Part shown: positions 14,489 through 22,603 of the stretch, piece after piece
Layout of the letters: each line of letters begins with the position of its first letter
Numbering within the stretch: position 1 is the stretch's first letter
NCBI GenBank assembly: GCA_003240795.1
Contig: QFNK01000003.1
Coordinates: 1 to 23,836, forward strand
Origin: Micavibrio aeruginosavorus
Lineage (GTDB): Bacteria; Pseudomonadota; Alphaproteobacteria; Micavibrionales; Micavibrionaceae
Direction: 5' to 3'
Length of the DNA: 23,836 nucleotides
Program-made: the position numbers and the translations under genes
Notes under the pieces: model-generated
Database searches by the model: none
The model's input: only the letters and a program-made list of their open reading frames with translations
What the model was told of the DNA's origin: nothing

Positions 14489-17400
14489 TGCACACCGTTC
14501 TTAAAAAAACAGGCCGGGCGGCCGCCCGTTTTCTTCTTTCGGCTCTGGCGCTCGGGCTTATTTTGCTGGCGATTATCCAGATTTTGCTTGTCGCGGGCTT
14601 TGCATGGCTCAATACCGGCAAGGGGCGTGAAATTGTCGAAGCGCAGCTGAACAAGGCGACCGGCGCTGATAATTTCACGATCGGCTCGCTGTTCTATGAT
14701 CCCGTCCGCGGTGTCAATCTCTATGACTTTTCATGGAGGGACAATGACGGCGAACTTTTTTCCGCAAACAGGATCTCCGTTGGCATCGCGTTCGAGAAAA
14801 TTTTTATCCGTCAGCTCGATCTGGTCGTCACGGGACAAGGATTGTCTCTGCGGCGCCTCCCTGAATCCGCGCCCGAGGATGAAAATGAAACTGCAGGGGG
14901 GATGAAGCCGTTTGCCCTGCCCGATATATTTTTCAACCGCGTTACAATATCGGGATTTGCGATAGATGATATTATGATCGGCGAAAAAATAGCGGGCCAA
15001 ACAATTTATCTATCCCCCCGCCTGCGCGGAGATGTGAGCATAGATAAAGCTGTGACGTTCGATCTTGCGCTGCGTCCCCATATTACATTCGAAAATCCGC
15101 CGCCCGCGCCGATGCCCGAGGAAATAGCTGTATCGGGAAATTTCTCCTCCGATGAACTCGAATTCATACTGCAGAATTTTTCCATACGTTCGGCGGACTA
15201 TAGTCTTTCGGCAAAAGGGGAAGGATCATTCCTGCCGGACGGAAGGATCAATTTCCTGATCGAGGGAGAATATCCGGATCTTACGCCCCTGACGCAGGGT
15301 AATTTCAAATCCTTTCGTTTTACAGCGGGTGCCAATGGCCTGAACACAGCTCCTGCCTTCACGCTTGACGGGAAGCTGGAAAGCGGACTTCTGGCAGATA
15401 AAGGGCTGCAGGATATAACCCTCCATGCCGTGCCCGATCTTTCAAAAGACGTTCCAGAGGCTATCACGGAAATCAGGACTGCATACAAGGACGATCCCAT
15501 AACATTGTCTGCAATCCTTTCCTATGCCAGCCCGCTCATATCCTTGAAAAACATAAGCGGGGAAGCACCGGCGCTTTCCTTGGCAGGGGATATTTCGTTC
15601 GATACGGGAACGGGCATGGGCGACGGATCGCTTCAGATCATTGCAGAGGATTTTTCCCATTATAAGGATCTGATTGGTCAGGAACTGGCGGGCAAGCTGA
15701 AAGCGGATATTGCCCTTAAACCCCTTGAGGCGCAGCAGTCCGTATCGGCAAACATAGATATATCGTCCTTGAAATACGGCTCAATCAGCGCGCAGAAGAT
15801 AACTGCGGACGCCTTTGTAGAGAACATAGAACATCCATGGCCGAAAGATGCCGACCTGAATGTCAGCAAGCTTACGCTCTCACCCGATATTACGATCGCG
15901 ACCGCGGCCGCGGCCATCAAGGCAAACGACGATCTGTCCTACAAACTCTCGCTTTCCGGCAAAGGTAATATGCCGCAGGGTTTTTCCTTTAAAGGCAGCA
16001 GCACACTTTCCGAATTCGAAGGCGCGTTCCCGTCTGCACGCGACATAGCGTTTGACGTTCTCGCGGGCAGATCAAATGTGAAATTTTCCGGCTCCATCAC
16101 GCCTGATACGGTAGATTTGAAAGCAGGCACTAAGGGCTTGAGAATAACCGCCCTGCCTGTTTCCCTGCCGGAAGGCCTCTCTGCGCTTACGGCAACGGGC
16201 GAAATTACGATGGCCGGTTCCACGTCCGCGCCGAAGACAGACATTGATTTGAGTTTTAGCGGCCTGCAAACGGGCAAGTATCAGGGGCTTTCCATCCGGA
16301 CGCAGGGTCATCATGAGAGCGACGTTTTTTCCCTGTCGGTCAGCGGCAAAGGCACGGGTATAAGAACGTTAGATGCGGCGGCAAAAGTCCCGCTGTCTTT
16401 TTCCCTTCAGCCTTTTAATTTCGCGTTCGATAAAGACGCCGTACTTCAGGGGGGTGTTAAGGCCGATATCGACATAGCGCCTATTGCAGGACTTTTTCTT
16501 TCTCCGGTACAGGAATTTTCCGGGCGTATGGATGCGAACGCGGATTTGTCGGGCACGGTCAGCAATCCTTTCATCAAAGGAACATCTTCCATTCGCGGTG
16601 GAGCATTCAGAGACGGTATCAACGGCATAGAAATAGCCGATATAGAAGTCCGCTCGGCCTTCGATAATGATGCGATCTCCATCTCGTCCCTTTCCGCAAC
16701 GGACGGTGAAAGCGGGACGATCAAGGGATCAGGCATGATCGCCTTTACGGGGAATAGAAGTAATTTCAACGCAGAGATTAATAATTTTCATGCACCGAAA
16801 GAGGGAATTGCCGACGCGCATTTTGATGCCGATCTTTCATTGAATGACGCACAAAGCGGTTATTCTCTTGGCGGCAATATCAATATCACGGATATGAATG
16901 TAACCATACCGGAACGCTTTCAGAGCGGCATACCGGAACTGAATATCGTTGAAAGAAACAATGACAACGCGCAAAACCCGACACGGTCCGTTTTCCTTGA
17001 TGTCGGTATTTCCGCCAAAAACCAGATTTTTGTGCGCGGATGGGGCCTCGATGCGGAATTCGGCGGCGACCTTAAAGTGACGGGAACGGCGCAAGCGCCT
17101 TTGGTGAACGGCGCGTTCAAGTCCATCCGCGGTCGTTATGAAGAATTCGGGAAACGGTTCGAGCTCGATAAGGCAGAGTTGCGTTTTCAAGGCGAAATCC
17201 CGCCATCCCCTTATCTTGATATAGAAGCCAGCACAGACGCGGAAGACGTCACGGCGAAGATTTTGTTTTCCGGCCCTATGAAAGCCCCTTCCCTTAAATT
17301 CTCTTCCGTCCCCGAACTGCCGGAGGATGAAGTTTTGTCGCGCATTCTTTTCGGGAAGACCACATCGAATATCAGCCCGTTTCAGGCAGTGCAGCTGGCC

Positions 17401-17697
17401 CAGACGTTACGCCGTTTTTCAGGTGAAGGCGGCGGCGGGATTGATCCGCTCGGCATGCTGCGCTCCGTCACCGGCCTCGACGACATCCGCGTCGATACGA
17501 ACGATGAAGGCGAGACAAGCGTGGGCGCGGGAAAATACCTGACCGACAATGTCTATCTGGAATTTGAAAAGGGCAAGGCCGAGAATTCCGGCGCCGCGAA
17601 CCTTCAGATAGAGCTTACCCCCAGCATCAATGTCGAGACAAAGCTGGGGCAGGACGCACAGGGCGGCGGCGGAATATTCTGGAAGCACGATTATTAA
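14488..17697 (+). CDS. tamB: TamB, AsmA-like translocation/assembly and lipid-transport protein
   Basis: Long periplasm-spanning protein with one N-terminal membrane anchor (about residues 14-40) and a beta-helix-like repeat body of about 900 residues. It ends in the conserved TamB (DUF490) domain: RGRYEEFGKRFELDKAEL, PYLDIEAST, LPEDEVLSRILFGKTTSNIS (LFGK near residue 953), GLDDIRVDTNDEGETSVGAGKY, NVYLEFEKG and a closing TKLGQ and GIFWKHDY. The length of 1069 aa compares with about 1260 in E. coli. TamB belongs to the AsmA-like group with YdbH and YhdP, which share phospholipid delivery to the outer membrane in E. coli; it also helps assemble some barrel proteins with TamA. It is translationally coupled to tamA, and its TAA overlaps the stop of the convergent emrB. 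Confidence 0.95.
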   Translation: MHTVLKKTGRAAARFLLSALALGLILLAIIQILLVAGFAWLNTGKGREIVEAQLNKATGADNFTIGSLFYDPVRGVNLYDFSWRDNDGELFSANRISVGIAFEKIFIRQLDLVVTGQGLSLRRLPESAPEDENETAGGMKPFALPDIFFNRVTISGFAIDDIMIGEKIAGQTIYLSPRLRGDVSIDKAVTFDLALRPHITFENPPPAPMPEEIAVSGNFSSDELEFILQNFSIRSADYSLSAKGEGSFLPDGRINFLIEGEYPDLTPLTQGNFKSFRFTAGANGLNTAPAFTLDGKLESGLLADKGLQDITLHAVPDLSKDVPEAITEIRTAYKDDPITLSAILSYASPLISLKNISGEAPALSLAGDISFDTGTGMGDGSLQIIAEDFSHYKDLIGQELAGKLKADIALKPLEAQQSVSANIDISSLKYGSISAQKITADAFVENIEHPWPKDADLNVSKLTLSPDITIATAAAAIKANDDLSYKLSLSGKGNMPQGFSFKGSSTLSEFEGAFPSARDIAFDVLAGRSNVKFSGSITPDTVDLKAGTKGLRITALPVSLPEGLSALTATGEITMAGSTSAPKTDIDLSFSGLQTGKYQGLSIRTQGHHESDVFSLSVSGKGTGIRTLDAAAKVPLSFSLQPFNFAFDKDAVLQGGVKADIDIAPIAGLFLSPVQEFSGRMDANADLSGTVSNPFIKGTSSIRGGAFRDGINGIEIADIEVRSAFDNDAISISSLSATDGESGTIKGSGMIAFTGNRSNFNAEINNFHAPKEGIADAHFDADLSLNDAQSGYSLGGNINITDMNVTIPERFQSGIPELNIVERNNDNAQNPTRSVFLDVGISAKNQIFVRGWGLDAEFGGDLKVTGTAQAPLVNGAFKSIRGRYEEFGKRFELDKAELRFQGEIPPSPYLDIEASTDAEDVTAKILFSGPMKAPSLKFSSVPELPEDEVLSRILFGKTTSNISPFQAVQLAQTLRRFSGEGGGGIDPLGMLRSVTGLDDIRVDTNDEGETSVGAGKYLTDNVYLEFEKGKAENSGAANLQIELTPSINVETKLGQDAQGGGGIFWKHDY

Positions 17698-19280
17698 TGT
17701 GCTGCCGCGGCGGCTGGATCCGCTTTCCCTGCGGGTTTATTCATGGGCAGGAACATTGCTACCAGAATCGCGAATGCAATCAGGAATGCCAAGAACATAA
17801 AGCTGTCGGCATAGCTGAGGATTGCCGACTGGCTTAGAAGTTCGCGGTATAGTGTGGCCGTCGCTTGTGATGCTGCCGCAGACTGTGTCAGGCCGTGCGC
17901 GACGCCGTTGGCCGTCAATTCGTGAATGGCACTGTCATAAACGGGATCTCCGGGGACAAGCCTGTGCGTCAGATGACTTTGATGCGTCTGGCTCTGCCGT
18001 GCGATGATTGTTGTTACCAGAGCTATACCAACGCTGCCGCCAAGATTGCGCATCAGGGAAAACAGGGAAGACGCTTTGGTACTTTTTTCCTTCGGCACTT
18101 TCATAAAGGCCATCGTGCTGATCGGGATAAACAGGAATGGCAGGCCGAGCATCTGAATAGCGCGCAACATAACGAACGTTTTATATTCCATGTCCGGATT
18201 GATATGCGTCGCGGTGAGAAAGCATCCCGTTCCACAAAGTGTTAGTCCGACAAATACCAGATAGCGGGCAGGAATCCTCGACACTAGCTGTCCCGATACG
18301 GGCATCAGGAACAGGACGGCGATGGCGCCCGGTGACAGGATCAAGCCGGCCATTGTTGCGTCGTAGCCGAACTGGCTCTGCACCAGAATTGGAAGCAATG
18401 CGCTCGAACTATACAAAACAAATCCTGTAATAAAAATCAGGATCGCACCGAGGCCAAAACTTGGCTCCTTGAACAATGTCAGATCGACTATCGGATCTTT
18501 CCGGCTCAGCAACCACAGGATAGCAAAACCCAAAGACAGAGCCGTTATAATGGCAGCCATCACGATAAAGGAACTGGCGAACCAATCTTCTTGTTGTCCT
18601 TTATCCAGCACAATCTGAAGCGCACCCAGCCCTATCGCCACAAGCCCAAGGCCGATGTAGTCGATGCGGCCAATACCCTTCGCTGCCGCATGTTCCGGAT
18701 CGCGCACCATAGCGCTGACAAGAAGAGCGGCGAGAACGCCGACTGGTATATTGATGTAGAAAATCCAGCGCCAGCTGAAATTGTCGGTGATCCAGCCGCC
18801 AAGCGTAGGACCAAGAATAGGCGCAACGATCAACGTAATACCGGTAATGCCAAAAACCGCACCACGCCGCTCTGGCGGGAAAGAGTCCATAATGATCGCC
18901 TGCTGCGTCGGCTGAAGTCCACCGCCTGCCAGCCCTTGCAACAAGCGGAAAAATATCAGCATCGGAAGGGAATCCGAGATGCCGCACATGAAGGACGCAA
19001 AGGTGAAGCCGCCGATACAAATGAGAAAGAACCGCTTGCGTCCCAATACACCGGACAGCCATCCCGACAGCGGAAGGATAATACCGTTGGCGACCAGATA
19101 AGACGTCAGCACCCAAGTACTTTCATCCTGACTGGCGGCTAGCGATCCTGCGATGTGAGAGAGCGATACGTTTGTGATCGTTGTATCGAGAACCTCCATA
19201 AACGTGGCAAGCGAAACCACAATAGCGACAAGCCACGGGTTATAATGCTTTTCACCGTTTATAAAGGTCGAAGCGTTCAT
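17694..19280 (-). CDS. emrB: EmrB-like DHA2 family multidrug MFS transporter
   Basis: Inner-membrane proton-driven drug exporter of the 14-span DHA2 group, 528 aa (usual length about 510-530). Motifs: FMEVLDTTITNVSLSHIAGSL in span 1 (motif D1), WVLTSYLVANGIILPLSGWLSG, GRKRFFLICIGGFTFAS (motif A), RLLQGLAGGGLQPTQQAI, the antiporter motif C region IVAPILGPTLGGWITDNFSWRWIFYINIPVG. With EmrA it would export drugs or hydrophobic acids across both membranes through a TolC-like partner not encoded here. The ATG overlaps the emrA stop by four bases. Its last hydrophobic span is followed by a short Ala-rich tail. The substrate cannot be read. Confidence 0.94.
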   Translation of the reverse strand: MNASTFINGEKHYNPWLVAIVVSLATFMEVLDTTITNVSLSHIAGSLAASQDESTWVLTSYLVANGIILPLSGWLSGVLGRKRFFLICIGGFTFASFMCGISDSLPMLIFFRLLQGLAGGGLQPTQQAIIMDSFPPERRGAVFGITGITLIVAPILGPTLGGWITDNFSWRWIFYINIPVGVLAALLVSAMVRDPEHAAAKGIGRIDYIGLGLVAIGLGALQIVLDKGQQEDWFASSFIVMAAIITALSLGFAILWLLSRKDPIVDLTLFKEPSFGLGAILIFITGFVLYSSSALLPILVQSQFGYDATMAGLILSPGAIAVLFLMPVSGQLVSRIPARYLVFVGLTLCGTGCFLTATHINPDMEYKTFVMLRAIQMLGLPFLFIPISTMAFMKVPKEKSTKASSLFSLMRNLGGSVGIALVTTIIARQSQTHQSHLTHRLVPGDPVYDSAIHELTANGVAHGLTQSAAASQATATLYRELLSQSAILSYADSFMFLAFLIAFAILVAMFLPMNKPAGKADPAAAAAH

Positions 19281-20314
19281 TTCAGATGAACCGTCGGAAT
19301 AACTGACATGCCGGGGCCAAGATGCAATTCTTCGGCCGGGGCATTTTCAAATAATATTTTCACAGGAACGCGTTGTACAATTTTTACAAAATTTCCAGTC
19401 GCATTTTCAGGAGGAAACAACGAAAAACGCGCGCCCGTCCCCGCCTGCACCGAGTCAACCTTTCCTGCCAGGATTTTACCCGGATAAGCATCTATTTCAA
19501 TATCGACAAGCTGACCGGCTTGCATGCCTTCGAGTTGGGTTTCCTTAAAATTCGCAACGACCCAAATGTCCTTGCTGACAAGAACGGTGAGTTGCTGACC
19601 CGTTTGAATATAACTGCCCACCTCGACATTTTTACGCGTAATGCGGCCATCTTCGGCAGCGCGCACGACAGTGTCATCCAAATTGTTCTGCGCCATTTGT
19701 ACGGCGGCCTGCGCTTCACTCACGGCGGCCTCCAGCTCCTTTACGGATGCTTCCGAGGCAGCGACCGCATCCGGGGCGGTTTCAGCGGTCCTCAACCTCG
19801 CGTTCGCATCTTCCAGATTGGCGCGAGCCCGCTTTTCGACAGCAACGGCATCATCCAGGCTCTGACGTGAGCGCGCATCATCGGAAAGTTTCTGCAAACG
19901 ATTCAACGCCTGCTGCGCGTTTTTTAGGTCAGCGGTGGCAGACACAACCTGAGCCTTGGCAGATGTAAGGTTTGACGGAGCAGAAACGGATGTGCTCGCA
20001 AAATTATGCTGGCCGGCGATAAGGCGGGCTTCCGCCGCAGAAAGTTTGGCTTTCGCCTCATCCAATGCCGCCGTGTAGTCGCGTGCGTCTATCTTTAAAA
20101 GAATGTCCCCTTTTTTGACTATCTGATTGTCCGCAACGTTTAATTCAACAACATATCCCGGAACCTTCGCGGCGACAGGAATAATATGAGCCTCGATCGC
20201 CGCATCGTCTGTATGCACTTCACCGTAATTCGAAACCCATTCGAAGAGCGCCAAGGCGCAACCTGCAAGCAGCACCGCCAATATAACCAGCTTTTTGGGA
20301 GATATTTTTTGCAT
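19277..20314 (-). CDS. emrA: EmrA-like HlyD-family membrane-fusion protein
   Basis: Periplasmic adaptor of the EmrAB pump. One N-terminal span (about residues 8-26) is followed by the TDDAAIEAHIIPVAAKVPGYV lipoyl half-motif, a long helical hairpin (residues about 70-215, Ala-rich with heptad-like repeats), the second lipoyl half VRAAEDGRITRKNVEVGSYI, a beta-barrel part and the EmrA hallmark FSLFPPENATGNFVKIVQRVPV. Length of 346 aa is somewhat shorter than E. coli EmrA (390). I chose the ATG at 20314, preceded by TTTGGA; a TTG at 20326 lies inside the operator and would fall at or ahead of the predicted transcript start region, so it is unlikely. It is controlled by the promoter and operator at 20325-20372. 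Confidence 0.93.
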   Translation of the reverse strand: MQKISPKKLVILAVLLAGCALALFEWVSNYGEVHTDDAAIEAHIIPVAAKVPGYVVELNVADNQIVKKGDILLKIDARDYTAALDEAKAKLSAAEARLIAGQHNFASTSVSAPSNLTSAKAQVVSATADLKNAQQALNRLQKLSDDARSRQSLDDAVAVEKRARANLEDANARLRTAETAPDAVAASEASVKELEAAVSEAQAAVQMAQNNLDDTVVRAAEDGRITRKNVEVGSYIQTGQQLTVLVSKDIWVVANFKETQLEGMQAGQLVDIEIDAYPGKILAGKVDSVQAGTGARFSLFPPENATGNFVKIVQRVPVKILFENAPAEELHLGPGMSVIPTVHLK

Positions 20315-20324
20315 TTGATTTTCC

Positions 20325-20343
20325 AAACTAAACCGTTTAGTTT
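20325..20343. promoter_or_regulatory. TetR-type operator, perfect 9-1-9 palindrome
   Basis: AAACTAAAC, one base (C), GTTTAGTTT: a perfect 19-base inverted repeat, the usual size for a TetR-family site. It lies between divergent emrA and tetR, just downstream of the emrA -10 box and over its expected transcript start (about 20337). Binding would block emrA initiation and, because tetR also starts here, would give autoregulation. The site is seen; the regulator assignment is inference from adjacency. Confidence 0.85.
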
Positions 20344-20372
20344 AGTATATGTAGATCACAGCAAGGAGTCAA
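20344..20372 (-). promoter_or_regulatory. Sigma70-type promoter of emrAB
   Basis: On the minus strand TTGACT (20367-20372), a 17-base spacer, then TATACT (20344-20349): five of six matches in each box with ideal spacing. Transcription would begin near 20337, in the centre of the palindrome. The -35 box overlaps the ribosome-binding site of the opposite-facing tetR gene, an economical arrangement that also makes the two transcripts exclude each other. Confidence 0.82.
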
Positions 20373-20375
20373 GTC

Positions 20376-20993
20376 ATGCCGCGTGCATCAAAACGCGACA
20401 AAATACTCGAAACCGCAAGCAAGCTGTTCATAGAGAACGGTTTTCAGGGTGTAAGCGTCGACCAAATCGCCGCGGCCGTACCCGTTTCGAAACCTACGCT
20501 TTACAACCATTTCATAGACAAGCGCGACCTTTTTATCGCCGTCATTGCAGTGCGATGCGCCAAGGTCTTAAAGGTCTTGAAAGACGGGATGGAGGAGCAT
20601 GCCAATCTGGAAGATGGGCTGAAAGCCTTTGGTATGCAGTTTACAGAGCTTTTGATGTCCAGACAGTCATTACAGCTTCACAGGCTGATCATCGGTGAAA
20701 GCGACAGTTTTCCCGACATGGCCAAAATGTTCTATGAAACAGGTCCGGAGCAAATGCATATTCTCCTCACCGCTTTTTTGGAAACCGCACCGAAGAAGCC
20801 TGGCATATGCATTCACAATCCAGCCTTCGCCGCCGAAATGTTTATCTCAATGCTCAAGGGGCGGACGCACCTGCGTCATATTCTTGGCATCGAAAAGAAA
20901 CAGATGTCCGAAAAAGACCGCCAAGCCTTCGTTAATCATGTTGTAAACCTTTTCCTGCACGGGCACCACCTACACAAAAAACAGGACGCTTGA
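20376..20993 (+). CDS. TetR/AcrR family transcriptional regulator of the emrAB pump
   Basis: DNA-binding repressor of 205 aa. The N-terminal helix-turn-helix domain is clear: RDKILETASKLFIENGFQGVSVDQIAAAVPVSKPTLYNHFIDKRDLF (given here as ILETASKLFIENGF, then SVDQIAAAVPVSKPTLYNHF), residues about 8-55. The rest is an all-helical ligand-binding and dimer domain resembling the TetR C-terminal type with a KGRTHLRHILG helix near the end. GGAG (20365-20368) precedes the ATG by seven bases. It is divergent from emrA across a perfect 19-base palindrome, so it probably represses both itself and the pump until a pump substrate binds it. The inducing ligand is unknown. Confidence 0.94.
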   Translation: MPRASKRDKILETASKLFIENGFQGVSVDQIAAAVPVSKPTLYNHFIDKRDLFIAVIAVRCAKVLKVLKDGMEEHANLEDGLKAFGMQFTELLMSRQSLQLHRLIIGESDSFPDMAKMFYETGPEQMHILLTAFLETAPKKPGICIHNPAFAAEMFISMLKGRTHLRHILGIEKKQMSEKDRQAFVNHVVNLFLHGHHLHKKQDA

Positions 20994-21010
20994 CAAAACA
21001 AGACCAATCG

Positions 21011-21031
21011 CCTTTACATAGAGAGTAAAGG
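21011..21031. repeat. Inverted repeat CCTTTAC-N7-GTAAAGG downstream of tetR
   Basis: A perfect 7-7-7 inverted repeat, 17 bases after the tetR stop. There is no T-run after it, so it is a poor terminator; it overlaps the position where a -10 would fall for a TTGACA box at 20990-20995 (over the tetR stop codon). It could be an operator of the cbs promoter or a simple hairpin at the end of the tetR message. Confidence 0.4.
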
Positions 21032-21053
21032 AATAATTAAGATCATGATCCTA

Positions 21054-21164
21054 ATCTGTTGTTGTTAAAACTTCTACGTTCTTCCGGCGTAAACCCGCTT
21101 TCGGAAGACCCGTGGTTCTATTCAACAGATCAAGCCGGAACAAGGAAGCCCTAAGGTATCCGGC
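21054..21164 (+). ncRNA. Candidate structured 5' leader (possible cis-regulatory RNA) of cbs-cgl
   Basis: Nested, perfectly paired arms are visible by hand: P1 ATCTGTTG (21054-21061) with CAACAGAT (21123-21130); P2 CTACG (21074-21078) with CGTGG (21111-21115, one G-U pair); P3 TCTTCCG (21080-21086) with CGGAAGA (21102-21108), capped by GCG/CGC (21087-21089 with 21096-21098). A second hairpin pairs GCCGGA (21134-21139) with TCCGGC (21159-21164) just before the AGGA ribosome-binding site (21170-21173). An alternative, TTCCGGC (21082-21088) with GCCGGAA (21134-21140), would break both P3 and the second hairpin. This is the layout of a translational switch, but no known riboswitch class is recognised. 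Confidence 0.45.
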
Positions 21165-21179
21165 ATTACAGGAAATACA

Positions 21180-22601
21180 ATGATCACACCTTTTTCTTCG
21201 CCTGATACGCAATCTCCCGATTACGCCAAAGCCTATGGCTCCATTCTCGATATGATTGGCAATACGCCGATGGTACGCGTCCAGAACATGGATACAGGCC
21301 CGTGCGAATTGTATTTAAAGCTCGAAAACCAGAACCCGGGCGGATCGATCAAAGACCGCGTGGCGCTCAGCATGATCGAAGCGGCGGAAAAGGATGGCCG
21401 CTTAAAGCCAGGCGACACGATCATCGAAGCGACCGCCGGCAATACAGGTCTGGGGCTGACGCTGATCGCCCTGCAAAAAGGTTACCGGATTATCCTCGTC
21501 ATTCCAGACAAGATGAGCCAGGAAAAGATCTTTCATATAAAGGCGATGGGTGCGGAAGTCATCATGACACGCTCCGACGTTGTGCGCGGGCATCCGGATT
21601 ATTATCAGGACAAGGCGCAGGCCATCGCGAAGGAAACGGGCGCGTATTACATCAACCAGTTTTCCAACCCCGCAAATCCCCTGGCGCATGAGACGACCAC
21701 CGCGCCCGAGATCTGGGAACAGATGGACCGCAATGTCGATGCGGTCGTATGCGGCGTCGGGTCCGGCGGCACATTGACGGGCATAGGCCGTTTCCTTAAA
21801 CGCGTTTCACCCCATGCGAAAATGGTTCTGGCCGATCCGAAAGGCTCTATCCTGGCTTCATATATCGAGCATGGTGTTATGATCGAGCCGGGCAGCTGGC
21901 TGGTCGAAGGGATCGGCGAAGATTTTATTCCCGACGTGTTCGATTCATCGCTGGTCTCGAACGCCTATACGATCACGGACAATGAAAGCATTCAGACCGC
22001 GCAGGATTTGCTTTTGAAGGAAGGCATCCTTTGCGGCTCCTCCTCCGGCACGCTTCTCGCCGCCGCGCTCAAATACTGCCGCGCGCAGAACGAGAAAAAG
22101 CGGGTCGTGACATTCGTCTGCGACAGCGGGAACAAATATCTTTCAAAGATATTCAATCCGCACTGGCTGAACGACAATGGACTTACAGCAAGCACCGCAG
22201 AGCCGGATAACAGCCTGCGCGACCTGATCGCCCGCCCCTATAAAAGCGGCGGCGTTGTCTGGGCGCATCCGTCAGACACGTTGCAGCAGGTTTATGCGAA
22301 GATGAAGACGTTTGATGTCTCGCAGGTTCCGGTCATTCAGGACGACAGGATCATCGGCCTTATCGGCGAGACGGACGTGCTGCTTACCGTCATGGGAAAT
22401 CCAAGCGGGTTCTCGGCACGGGCAGGAAAGGTCATGAGCAACAAGCTTGTCACCATCGATGTATCAAAGCCAGTGACAGACCTGCTCGCCATTTTTGAGG
22501 GCGGACGGATTGCCTCCGTTACAGAGGACGACAGGTTTCTGGGCCTTATCACCCCTATCGATTTTTTAAACCATTTGAGAAAACGCACCGGAAAGGCATA
22601 A
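21180..22601 (+). CDS. cbs: Cystathionine beta-synthase with C-terminal CBS (Bateman) pair
   Basis: PLP enzyme that condenses serine (or O-acetylserine) with homocysteine to cystathionine, the first step of reverse transsulfuration. Catalytic Lys58 is in NPGGSIKDR, the substrate loop is TAGNTG (85-90), and the phosphate-binding loop is GVGSGGT (192-198); CGSSSG near 285-290 holds the pyridine-nitrogen serine. Residues about 350-473 form two CBS motifs (TLQQVYAKMKTFDVSQVPVI, then AGKVMSNKLVTIDVSKPVTD), which in eukaryotic enzymes bind the regulator S-adenosylmethionine. The haem-binding N-terminal domain of animal CBS is absent. Length of 473 aa fits the CBS-domain form, not plain cysteine synthase (about 310 aa). 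AGGA lies seven bases before the ATG. The next gene, cystathionine gamma-lyase, follows after 2 bases and confirms the pathway. Confidence 0.93.
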   Translation: MITPFSSPDTQSPDYAKAYGSILDMIGNTPMVRVQNMDTGPCELYLKLENQNPGGSIKDRVALSMIEAAEKDGRLKPGDTIIEATAGNTGLGLTLIALQKGYRIILVIPDKMSQEKIFHIKAMGAEVIMTRSDVVRGHPDYYQDKAQAIAKETGAYYINQFSNPANPLAHETTTAPEIWEQMDRNVDAVVCGVGSGGTLTGIGRFLKRVSPHAKMVLADPKGSILASYIEHGVMIEPGSWLVEGIGEDFIPDVFDSSLVSNAYTITDNESIQTAQDLLLKEGILCGSSSGTLLAAALKYCRAQNEKKRVVTFVCDSGNKYLSKIFNPHWLNDNGLTASTAEPDNSLRDLIARPYKSGGVVWAHPSDTLQQVYAKMKTFDVSQVPVIQDDRIIGLIGETDVLLTVMGNPSGFSARAGKVMSNKLVTIDVSKPVTDLLAIFEGGRIASVTEDDRFLGLITPIDFLNHLRKRTGKA

Positions 22602-22603
22602 AG

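Noticed and set aside
14488..17697. Whether tamB is broken, given its shorter length than in E. coli
   Set aside because: The frame is open from anchor to the complete conserved C-terminal domain; TamB length varies widely.
20315..20326. Upstream TTG start for emrA
   Set aside because: It lies within the operator at the predicted transcript start region and has no ribosome-binding site; the ATG at 20314 has one.
21041..21050. Ten-base palindrome GATCATGATC
   Set aside because: Short, single copy, and expected by chance at this size; no partner repeat or gene start next to it.
21054..21164. Known SAM-II or SAH riboswitch in the cbs leader
   Set aside because: The conserved core bases I remember for these classes are not present; only the stem layout is suggestive.
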